Assembly: GCA_030038695.1 (NCBI GenBank)
Contig: JASHSN010000173.1
Coordinates: 1-5,378 of the forward strand
Length of the DNA stretch: 5,378 bases
DNA from: Nitrososphaeraceae archaeon
GTDB lineage: Archaea > Thermoproteota > Nitrososphaeria > Nitrososphaerales > Nitrososphaeraceae
Direction: 5' to 3'
Shown here piece after piece: positions 1 through 5,334 of the stretch; the first letter of the stretch is position 1, and every line of letters starts with the position of its first letter. Both the position numbers and the translations under genes were made by a program. A model generated the notes under the pieces. It saw nothing but the letters and a program-made list of their open reading frames with translations, was not told the origin of the DNA and did no database searches.

Positions 1-177
1 GGCATAGGTGAACTAGGACCAAACCAGAACGTGGAATTTGATGTGAGTGTATTTCCGACTCATTATGTGGCAGGAACAGTCCAATTGATGAATTGCAACC
101 TAGTTTACAACGACATACTCGGTGAAAGAGCAACTCAACTGAATCAGGTGTACTTTAACGTAACACCTAGCCCTTAA
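1..177 (+). CDS. C-terminal end of a secreted Ig-like/CARDB-type domain protein (5' partial)
   Basis: The first base starts an open frame of 58 codons that ends at TAA (175-177); the start lies outside the window. The visible part begins GIGELGPNQNVEFDVSV and alternates hydrophobic and polar residues, with a short turn before each strand. This is the pattern of the last beta strands of an Ig-like, CARDB or NEW3-type domain. Such domains are repeated in secreted and cell-surface proteins of archaea, where the final segment often reads like the 'VYNDILG' seen here, followed by a closing strand (VYFNVTPSP). A role in the cell envelope or in binding outside the cell is inferred. No catalytic residue is visible and only one Cys is present. 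A T-rich stretch at 205-213 may end the transcript. That this is a real gene end is fairly sure; the domain family is less so. Confidence 0.7.
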   Translation, partial: GIGELGPNQNVEFDVSVFPTHYVAGTVQLMNCNLVYNDILGERATQLNQVYFNVTPSP

Positions 178-348
178 GAAGGTGGTTAGTTAGTACATCC
201 ATCTCTTTTATTTCGCTGTTAGCAATCTGCTATTCACCTTCCTAATACGGACATTATTGATGTAGTAAGTATTCTCGGGTTCATTTCTTTTATGAGCGTG
301 TCTACTTTTAGGGACATACATAGCTGCTGTAGTTTTTGGCTAACTTCA

Positions 349-471
349 CTAATCGTTACTCTGATGAAGTATCGATTGTGATAGGACTTTTTTTATCTCT
401 GTAGGCGTGGCTATCACTCTAGCCTTTTTACCAAGCTTTACGGCCACCTGTTGGCTGGATATTTTTCCCAT
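349..471 (-). CDS. Possible small protein, 40 residues, unknown function
   Basis: On the minus strand an ATG at 471-469 opens a 40-codon frame ending with TAG at 351-349. The start is supported by GAGGTG two bases upstream, a six-base match to the archaeal anti-Shine-Dalgarno sequence. A TATA-like GGTATAATG lies about 40 nt upstream (508-516). The product begins MGKISSQQVAVKLGKKARV and is basic in its first half (K3, K12, K15, K16, R18), with no Cys and no membrane segment. It is not recognised. An in-frame TGA three codons upstream of the ATG rules out a longer form in this frame. It may be a real small gene, the end of a decayed one, or chance. The ribosome site is the only feature that lifts it above other short frames. 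Confidence 0.3.
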   Translation of the reverse strand: MGKISSQQVAVKLGKKARVIATPTEIKKVLSQSILHQSND

Positions 472-520
472 TACACCTCATGACCAGAAAATCTGAAGAT
501 CATTCCACATTATACCTCTT

Positions 521-679
521 TTAGTACTTAGCGCGGGAAAAACCGTCGCGCAGGTGTTCATATAAATTTGCAGAGGCGCATACCTTTGATAGTATGGTTG
601 GAAGTTTGCCGATCGCTGACTCCTCTTGGTCTACCTTACCGACCAGAATAACATCAGGAGTTGCTGCGTTAAAAAACAT
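521..679 (-). CDS. Possible small protein or gene remnant, 52 residues, unknown function
   Basis: A minus-strand frame runs from ATG 679-677 to TAA 523-521 and encodes 52 residues (N-terminus MFFNAATPDVILVGKVDQ). It reads like a folded protein, with a hydrophobic strand (VILVG) and then an amphipathic helix-like part with a single Cys. The codon just before the ATG is TGA (682-680). The same frame is open again for 17 codons beyond it, then meets TAA (736-734), then is open to an ATG at 793-791. The visible ORF could therefore be the last part of a longer gene broken by two stops. No Shine-Dalgarno sequence precedes the ATG, and the TATA-like GTATAAT (690-696) is too close to serve it. The function is unknown. 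A chance frame is a serious alternative. Confidence 0.27.
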   Translation of the reverse strand: MFFNAATPDVILVGKVDQEESAIGKLPTILSKVCASANLYEHLRDGFSRAKY

Positions 680-791
680 TCATGCAGCGATTATACTCTG
701 CTTACTCAGATCTGAAGACGTTAAGCCGGAGCGTTAAGCTATGCTAGTCGTACCCCGAAGAATTAAGCGGTTTCGTATAAATAATATCTTC

Positions 792-977
792 ATGCCATGA
801 AAACGTGTCTACGAACTGCTTAACTTTGGAAAGCTTGTAAAGAATTGAAGAGATTCACCGGAAGTCTGGGAGAATCTATTACAGAGAGGAATCATCACCA
901 GTGACGAAATTGAAGGCTCATCTCATAGAACTACAACAATGGAACGGTCGAAAATACTCAGTAACCTTCGTTCGTAA
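792..977 (+). pseudogene. Possible decayed small gene interrupted by two in-frame TGA codons
   Basis: In the frame starting ATG 792-794, TGA occurs at 798-800 and 846-848, and the final TAA is at 975-977. Between the stops the translation looks like ordinary protein: KRVYELLNFGKLVKN, then a stretch starting RDSPEVWENLLQRGIITSDE with an amphipathic helix and an 'RGIITSDEI' turn. That turn resembles the short helical motif of SHOCT-like segments ('G-I-I-T-x-x-E'). If both TGA codons arose from CGA (Arg) by C-to-T change, one uninterrupted protein of about 61 residues would be restored. A strong TATA-like box (776-783) lies just upstream, too close for the first ATG. Another frame of this region (841-1026) is also open for 61 codons and reads less like protein. 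The resemblance is slight and the call is tentative. Confidence 0.25.
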
Positions 978-1021
978 CATTAACTTTTGTTTAAGGCAGG
1001 ATATTAACCATGAGACTCAAA

Positions 1022-1031
1022 ACTAATATAC
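1022..1031 (+). promoter_or_regulatory. TATA-like box for the 219-residue secreted protein
   Basis: ACTAATATAC is centred about 25 bases before the ATG at 1053. In archaea, transcription starts about 25 nt after the TATA centre, so the mRNA would begin at or beside the start codon (leaderless). No Shine-Dalgarno motif is seen between the box and the ATG, in agreement with this. The match to a full BRE-TATA consensus is only moderate. Confidence 0.4.
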
Positions 1032-1052
1032 CTTAAATTTAGTCGTATTCAT

Positions 1053-1712
1053 ATGTGTTCAAATTATTCTTCTAAATTTAGACCGACGTATAAAAAACAT
1101 ATAATTGTGAACAAGTCACGAACGCACGTAATTCTTACGCTCACTTTCATCGTATTATTGTTTTATTTTAATGGAATTTCAGAATCAGCTCTGGCCCAAC
1201 TGTCTGCTTCTGTTATCGCCACCCATAATAACAGCAGCAACTCGAACTCAAAATGCTTTAATCCATCTATAATTGGTTCTGTTAGAATATTAAAAGTGAA
1301 TGTGTTACCACCAAATTTTGTTATGATTTATGCTGGTAAAGCGTATCAAGGTAAACTATCTGAGGCGAAATTCAGAGGAGGAGAAACAATTAGTCAGCTC
1401 CATATTCAACCAAGAAATCTAACTACTAATCTTCCTTCCAAAATAATCAAAGTAAGAGATGGTTCTTGCGTTCAATTTGCAATTTTAGGTACTCCCAGAT
1501 TACTTCCAGTGAGTAGTTTAGGAGTAACGGTATATGATGCTAATAATGGAACTGCAGTCAAAGTACTAAATGTCGTAGGGTCCCATAGTGTATTCAGAGT
1601 GACCTTGGCTAGAGGCAATTACATACTTTTAGCTGTTGGAACATGGCTTCCAAGTAGCGAACATGTAAGTGGATATGCAATCTATAAACTTGTAGTGGAT
1701 GTCATTTCATAA
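1053..1712 (+). CDS. Secreted protein of unknown function with N-terminal signal sequence (219 residues)
   Basis: The protein is not recognised, but its build is clear. Residues 1-25 are polar and basic. Residues 26-39 form a hydrophobic core (VILTLTFIVLLFYF). A signal-peptidase type site ALA|Q follows at residues 46-49, so the mature chain probably starts at Q49 outside the membrane. A short Asn/Ser-rich linker (57-66) leads to an all-beta-looking domain (about 73-219) with repeated strands and Gly/Asn turns, ending in a hydrophobic strand (YAIYKLVVDVIS). The mature part has exactly two Cys, C68 and C139, which could form a disulfide. N-glycosylation sequons occur at N59/N60, N122 and N165. 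No catalytic motif or metal-binding His/Cys cluster is visible. ATG 1053 is the only Met before the signal core, so the start is well supported. T6 at 1784-1789 may terminate the transcript. A binding or envelope role is inferred only from secretion and fold type. Confidence 0.85.
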   Translation: MCSNYSSKFRPTYKKHIIVNKSRTHVILTLTFIVLLFYFNGISESALAQLSASVIATHNNSSNSNSKCFNPSIIGSVRILKVNVLPPNFVMIYAGKAYQGKLSEAKFRGGETISQLHIQPRNLTTNLPSKIIKVRDGSCVQFAILGTPRLLPVSSLGVTVYDANNGTAVKVLNVVGSHSVFRVTLARGNYILLAVGTWLPSSEHVSGYAIYKLVVDVIS

Positions 1713-1879
1713 GCATGTTGCACTATAACACACACACAAAGCGGCGGCATTCTAGAGAAATACGACCAACCACCACTTCCATATTTTTTGGTACAATCAG
1801 GCAGAAGCGCAAATCGTTGTGTTTGATCAGATATTAACTACCGCATCACAATGATAGTCGATTTGATGGATATGTATGA

Positions 1880-2134
1880 ATGGAACTGACTACCTCTCCC
1901 TCTCCCAATGGTTCTTCATCATATATTACAAGAAGTGATGCTCAACTTACAATGTCAAAAAGGTTAGTGCAACAATTAGAAAAGGCAAAGGAAGAGCACG
2001 CTAGAAAAGTCACGAATATTGAACAGGAAATCGAATGTCCTCGCTGCCACGATGTAATGACGTTACATTCTGAATTTGATAGACTAGGATACTTCTGTGA
2101 AGAATGCGACTTTTCTCTTTATTTGTATCATTGA
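1880..2134 (+). CDS. Small zinc-ribbon protein (84 residues, or 60 if started at the internal ATG)
   Basis: The C-terminal half carries CPRC (C53, C56) and CEEC (C73, C76), two CxxC knuckles 16 residues apart. This spacing is classic for a zinc ribbon that binds one Zn(II) and often acts in protein-protein or nucleic-acid contact. Before it, residues 26-51 are rich in Lys, Glu and Gln and should form a charged, probably coiled, helix. Residues 1-24 are Ser/Thr/Pro-rich and likely disordered. The upstream ATG (1880) follows directly after an in-frame TGA (1877-1879), so no longer form exists. The start is doubtful. ATG 1952 (M25) removes the disordered part exactly and has a TATA-like ATATATT (1921-1927) about 27 bases upstream, ideal for a leaderless mRNA. 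It lies 180 nt before the polymerase gene on the same strand. The partner and role are unknown. Confidence 0.8.
   Translation: MELTTSPSPNGSSSYITRSDAQLTMSKRLVQQLEKAKEEHARKVTNIEQEIECPRCHDVMTLHSEFDRLGYFCEECDFSLYLYH
1920..1928 (+). promoter_or_regulatory. TATA-like box inside the annotated 5' end of the zinc-ribbon gene
   Basis: CATATATTA is centred 27-28 bases before ATG 1952. This distance fits a leaderless transcript starting at that ATG, and no comparable box stands about 25 bases before ATG 1880. It supports the shorter, 60-residue product. Confidence 0.35.
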
Positions 2135-2257
2135 AATACGCTATGGAGCGATATTTGAAGCTATTTGTTGGAATCACCTAGTCATGATCACTACACTAAC
2201 CCGCAGCTGCTAAGCATTTTGAAATTACAGATTAGTCCCACTTATTAGACACAAGTG

Positions 2258-2268
2258 TGATAAATAAC
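2258..2268 (+). promoter_or_regulatory. Candidate TATA box for the PolB2 gene
   Basis: TGATAAATAAC is the most TATA-like sequence in the spacer before the polymerase. It would place the transcription start near 2285-2290, giving a leader of about 25-30 nt. No Shine-Dalgarno motif precedes ATG 2315. The match is weak and TATA elements further upstream cannot be excluded. Confidence 0.25.
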
Positions 2269-2314
2269 GACCGTATCTGGATGGTTATTCGATGCATATC
2301 CGCTAAACGATAAA

Positions 2315-4603
2315 ATGGTTTTTTGGATAAAGCAAGAAAAAGCCAGTGCGGATATAAGACTAGAAGATGATATCTGGACTCATTCAATATACGCTGCATC
2401 AGATGACAAAACCATTCTTAATTCAATTCTAGCTGCTAAAGATAAAAGAGTATCAAATTTGGTCAAATATTGTGAATTCGAATCACATTATGAAAGAATT
2501 ATTGATATCGCAAGATCGGAGATCCTAAAGCTGTCGTTGGTTGATTCAACAAAAGCGCTGCTTTTAGCAAGAATGATTGAATCAACATACGGTAACAACA
2601 ACTTTTGTAAGATTAGGCTATATAATGTGGACTTGTTGCCGGCACAATCTTACTTTTATGAACATGATATATTTCCACTAGCATTTTGCAGAGTAGTTAG
2701 TAACGGTTTAAGTCTTGAATGGCATCTCAATGATAGTGTCTGGTCCACCAATTACAAGACGCCTGCATTTAAGACCATCCATATGAAAATAAATACAAGG
2801 AAAGGAGGCATGCCAAAATACACGGATAAGATTAGATCGATCATAATTACATTAGCAGGAGACTCTGAAACTATCGAAATTCAAAATGAATCAGAAACTG
2901 ATATGATAAACGAACTAACAAAAGAAGTAAGTAAATTTGATCCAGATTTCATATTAACAGATAATGGAGATTCATTTGATTTTCCATACCTCATTCACAG
3001 AGCTGAAGAAAATGATATTGAAGAAAACTTGATTTTGGGTAGAGAATCATCAATACCATTAAAGAAACCTGTAAAAAAAGGTACATCTTATTTTTCATAT
3101 GGCAGAACATACTTCAAACCAACTGCTGTAAAGTTACTTGGAAGGATACACATTGATATTAATAATTCGTTTATATACAATGACTCCGGCTTAGAAGGTC
3201 TTTATGAGATAGCTAGAATTTGTAGAATGCCACTTCATACAGCAGCCAGAGCATCCATAGGAAAGTGCCTGAGCAGTTTACAGTTTTACCATGCTACAAA
3301 AAAAGGAATTCTGATGCCTTGGAAACCAATACTTGCTGAACAGTTCAAGACATATGATGAACTCCTTGCCGCAGATCGAGGAGGACTTATTTTTGAACCT
3401 GAAATCGGAGTGCATGAGAATGTAGCTGAATTTGACTTTGTATCTCTGTATCCTAATATTATGTTAAAAAAGAATTTGTCAGCGGAAACAATAAAGTGTA
3501 TCTGTTGTCCTAATTCTAGATTAAGAGTACCAGAGTTAAAGTATAATATATGTGAGAAGAAAATTGGTATAATATCAACATCTTTAAAGATGGTATTAGA
3601 TAAACGTGCAAAATACAAGGAGTTAAATAATAATAGTAATAATGATGTCGCCTCTCCCGAATTAAAAACCATTTACAAGACACGACAGTCATCTTTAAAA
3701 TGGATATTAGTCACTTCATTCGGATATCTTGGATTCAATAATGCAAAATTTGGTAGGATTGATGCTCACATTGCGGTATGCGCTTTTGATAGACAAATTC
3801 TTTTACATGCAGCAAGGATAGCTGAAAGATATGGCTTTAAGGTCCTGCATGGTATTGTAGATTCAATTTGGGTCAAGAAGGAAGAGCGCGAAAACAATGC
3901 AATTTCAATAAAAAGAGGACAACAGAAATATCATCATGATGATTGTCGGGAACTAAAGGAATCGATACACAGAGAAACAGGATTTGATATATCATTTGAA
4001 GGCACATACAAATGGATTGTTTTCGTTCACTCTAAGATAAAGAATCATCGCCATCTACCCGTCCCAAACAGGTACTTTGGCGTATTTGAAGATGGCGTAT
4101 TAAAAGTAAGAGGAATAGAAGAAAGAAGACACGATACTCCTCCATTTTTGTCTAAATGTCAAAGCGAAATTTTAGAAATAATGGCCACTGGAGATAACGT
4201 TAACGAAGTCAAAACGCTGATGCCGAAAGTCAAGGATACTTTTGATAAATATGTACGACTTCTAAAGGAAAATGATGTTCGGCTTGAGGAATTGGTTTTT
4301 ACTAAACGGCTTTCAAAAAATTCGAACAACTATCAACACAGAAATACTATTGAGAACAACGCGCTAATGAAGCTAAATAGCGAAGGAAAATTCCTTAGTG
4401 CTGGAGAAGTTCTGCAGTATATTATAACAGACTATTATCAAACTAGATCTAAAAATAGTAGAGCAATTCCTATAGAGATAATAGATAAAAGAACCTCTTA
4501 TTCTTATGATGTAAGAAGATATACAGAATTACTTACGCAAACATGCAATTCTGTTACTGAACCATTTGGTCTCAAATTGGAGAAGCTTTCAGAAAATGTA
4601 TAG
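2315..4603 (+). CDS. polB2: Archaeal PolB2-type family B DNA polymerase, proofreading site lost
   Basis: The protein has 762 residues with the family B order: N-terminal domain, exonuclease-like domain (about 150-330), palm, fingers and thumb (to about 740). Palm motif A is DFVSLYPNI (374-382), keeping catalytic D374 and steric-gate Y379. Motif B is K462-WILVTSFGY, so Lys and Gly remain but the usual Asn is V466 and the usual Tyr is F469. Motif C is HGIVDSIW (512-519): the first Asp of DTD is I514 and the second, D516, is kept. The thumb shows KVRGIEERRHD (597-607). In the exonuclease domain, Exo I (FDIE) is IHMK (155-158), Exo II keeps the FD pair (F221, D222), and no Exo III Tyr/Asp is evident. 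This pattern is typical of the PolB2 group, first described as inactivated; a crenarchaeal member (Dpo2) has since been reported to be an active, error-prone damage-tolerance polymerase. A translesion role is therefore inferred. Between motifs A and B lie four Cys (395, 397, 398, 413), a possible metal site, and an Asn-rich loop (438-443). Start ATG 2315 gives a full N-terminus. Confidence 0.92.
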   Translation: MVFWIKQEKASADIRLEDDIWTHSIYAASDDKTILNSILAAKDKRVSNLVKYCEFESHYERIIDIARSEILKLSLVDSTKALLLARMIESTYGNNNFCKIRLYNVDLLPAQSYFYEHDIFPLAFCRVVSNGLSLEWHLNDSVWSTNYKTPAFKTIHMKINTRKGGMPKYTDKIRSIIITLAGDSETIEIQNESETDMINELTKEVSKFDPDFILTDNGDSFDFPYLIHRAEENDIEENLILGRESSIPLKKPVKKGTSYFSYGRTYFKPTAVKLLGRIHIDINNSFIYNDSGLEGLYEIARICRMPLHTAARASIGKCLSSLQFYHATKKGILMPWKPILAEQFKTYDELLAADRGGLIFEPEIGVHENVAEFDFVSLYPNIMLKKNLSAETIKCICCPNSRLRVPELKYNICEKKIGIISTSLKMVLDKRAKYKELNNNSNNDVASPELKTIYKTRQSSLKWILVTSFGYLGFNNAKFGRIDAHIAVCAFDRQILLHAARIAERYGFKVLHGIVDSIWVKKEERENNAISIKRGQQKYHHDDCRELKESIHRETGFDISFEGTYKWIVFVHSKIKNHRHLPVPNRYFGVFEDGVLKVRGIEERRHDTPPFLSKCQSEILEIMATGDNVNEVKTLMPKVKDTFDKYVRLLKENDVRLEELVFTKRLSKNSNNYQHRNTIENNALMKLNSEGKFLSAGEVLQYIITDYYQTRSKNSRAIPIEIIDKRTSYSYDVRRYTELLTQTCNSVTEPFGLKLEKLSENV

Positions 4604-4870
4604 AAAGATGTTCAAATATATTTCTTAGGTTTGGATATCTGCAAAATGAAAAGTAGTATCATTCAAGAGACGCACTCCGAAGTCATTGTATGATCTCCAG
4701 GCTGAGGAATTTTTGTCATAATACAAGGCATCTGCCTTTTACAGACAACAGGAACATCAGCCTTTAACTCTGCTGAGCTACGTAAGTAAAACAGTATACA
4801 CCTTAACAGCATACGTAACCATATAAATAAGATTGGAACACAGAGGCAACTAACAGATTTTATAAGTGGA
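4604..4870. other. Spacer between the polymerase and the CAP remnant; no confident gene
   Basis: No RNA gene or mobile element is seen. A 49-codon minus-strand frame (ATG 4812-4810 to TGA 4665-4663) gives a plausible-looking but unrecognised product with several Cys (start MLLRCILFYLRSS). The plus strand over 4660-4825 is also open in one frame apart from a single TAA. With both strands equally protein-like, neither can be chosen, and chance is the simplest reading. The frame of the downstream CAP remnant is open from 4790 but has no ATG. Confidence 0.4.
4820..4829 (+). promoter_or_regulatory. TATA-like box upstream of the CAP remnant
   Basis: CATATAAATA is one of the best TATA matches in the window and would start transcription near 4848, just ahead of the CAP-related frame. 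It may be a leftover promoter or a chance AT-rich match, since the gene it would serve has no intact start. Confidence 0.25.
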
Positions 4871-5167
4871 GCTCAGGAGTCCATCGTGTAGGACGCCAAA
4901 AGTTGGGCAGACCATCTGGTGACGCTTAACCAGGGCAAGCCCATTGACGAGCTGACACAATCCGATCTCGTCCACTCGACAGGAACTGGGTATGGCGAGA
5001 ACCTTGCGCAACATGGCGTGTGGGATACCGGGCCGGTTTCGCCGCCTTCGACGAAATCGCTAGTCCAGAGCTGGGCCGACGAAAAGAAGAATTGGAACGG
5101 CGGCACGTACCCTAGTGGGTGTGTGGGATGTAGCATATTTTTTGGGCCCTCAATATTACAAGTCTGA
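4871..5167 (+). pseudogene. Decayed CAP/SCP-domain (PR-1-like) secreted protein remnant
   Basis: Read in the frame of GAC 4892, the translation DAKSWADHLVTLNQG, then DLVHSTGTGYGENLA, then SLVQSWADEKKNWNGG matches the conserved core of CAP (CRISP/antigen 5/PR-1) proteins: the 'A.xWAD.L' helix, the 'HS...YGENLA' motif and the 'W..E...W' helix. These give three of the four usual cavity residues (His of HS, Glu of GEN, Glu of WADE). The fourth, in 'GHYTQ.VW', is missing because similarity stops after about 5113 and the frame ends at TGA 5165-5167. A TAG at 4889-4891 sits within the first helix and no ATG lies upstream in frame, so the start and signal peptide are gone. A GTG at 4919 could only start a product lacking the first helix. 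The stretch 4921-5100 is about 58% GC, against roughly 25-40% around it, which points to acquisition from a GC-richer source followed by decay. Intact family members are secreted; the role of this one is unknown. Confidence 0.75.
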
Positions 5168-5169
5168 TT

Positions 5170-5187
5170 TAGCTAGCTAGCTAGCTA
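5170..5187. repeat. TAGC tandem repeat forming a perfect 18-base palindrome
   Basis: TAGCTAGCTAGCTAGCTA is four and a half copies of TAGC and is its own reverse complement. It lies three bases after the stop of the CAP remnant. It may be a slippage product, a protein-binding site or a scar at the edge of the foreign segment. Confidence 0.9.
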
Positions 5188-5255
5188 CTATCCCATCATT
5201 TTCATGCTGCGTGGCGTGTCGAATGTCTCTTCAATTTTGAGCTCTATCACCGGAT

Positions 5256-5334
5256 CATTATACATTTGTATAATCATCCTTAGCTATATACTTTCCGGTG
5301 GGTCATACCAGTTCCGCTATACAAACGTATAATG
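5256..5334. repeat. Two inverted copies of a 17-base near-palindromic motif
   Basis: Minus strand 5272-5256 reads TATACAAATGTATAATG and plus strand 5318-5334 reads TATACAAACGTATAATG: 16 of 17 bases agree. Each copy is itself a dyad (TATAC, four bases, GTATA). An outer inverted pair CACCGGA (5248-5254) and TCCGGTG (5294-5300) encloses the first copy. Paired dyads 59 bases apart (centre to centre) would suit a repressor with two operators, a hairpin-forming element or the ends of a small mobile sequence. Confidence 0.75.

Larger units (their letters stand above)
178..1052. other. Long gene-poor spacer with only weak small ORFs and possible gene remnants
   Basis: This 875-base stretch has no reading frame long or familiar enough to call with confidence. 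It contains two small minus-strand frames (349-471 and 521-679) and a plus-strand frame broken by two TGA codons (792-977), listed separately. TATA-like sequences occur at 561-567 (TATAAAT) and 776-783 (TATAAATA). A GC-rich hairpin can be drawn at 531-551 and a perfect 10-base palindrome at 706-715. I see no tRNA fold, CRISPR repeat or transposase fragment. At this base composition, open frames of 50 codons are expected by chance in 875 bases, so the remnants need protein-level support. Confidence 0.5.

Noticed and set aside
531..551. GC-rich hairpin as a terminator or structured RNA
   Set aside because: Stem of five plus two pairs with a bulge, no T-tract after it on either strand, and it falls inside a possible minus-strand coding frame.
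700..760. 5S rRNA-like string around AAGCCGGAGCGTT
   Set aside because: No matching 5' and 3' ends to form the closing helix and no helix III loop consensus; the likeness is limited to a few bases.
841..1026. Plus-strand 61-codon open frame in another frame
   Set aside because: No ATG start, only a GTG at 901, and its translation reads less like a protein than the overlapping frame at 849-974; a length of 61 codons is expected by chance.
2801..2812. AAAGGAGG before ATG 2810 inside PolB2, like an internal ribosome site
   Set aside because: Spacing to the ATG is only one base, and the codons belong to the conserved region after Exo I (GGMPKYTDKI).
3286..3672. Minus-strand open frame of 128 codons
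   Set aside because: It lies wholly inside the PolB2 gene, opposite motif A and the fingers; its translation is a hydrophobic shadow with no family resemblance.
4873..5136. Minus-strand open frame of 87 codons
   Set aside because: It is antisense to the CAP-domain remnant, whose conserved motifs are read on the plus strand; the GC-rich sequence keeps the opposite frame open.
4919..5167. Intact 82-residue CAP gene starting at GTG 4919
   Set aside because: The conserved helix DAKSWADHLV lies upstream of this GTG, and the end of the domain is missing, so this is part of a broken gene and not a complete one.
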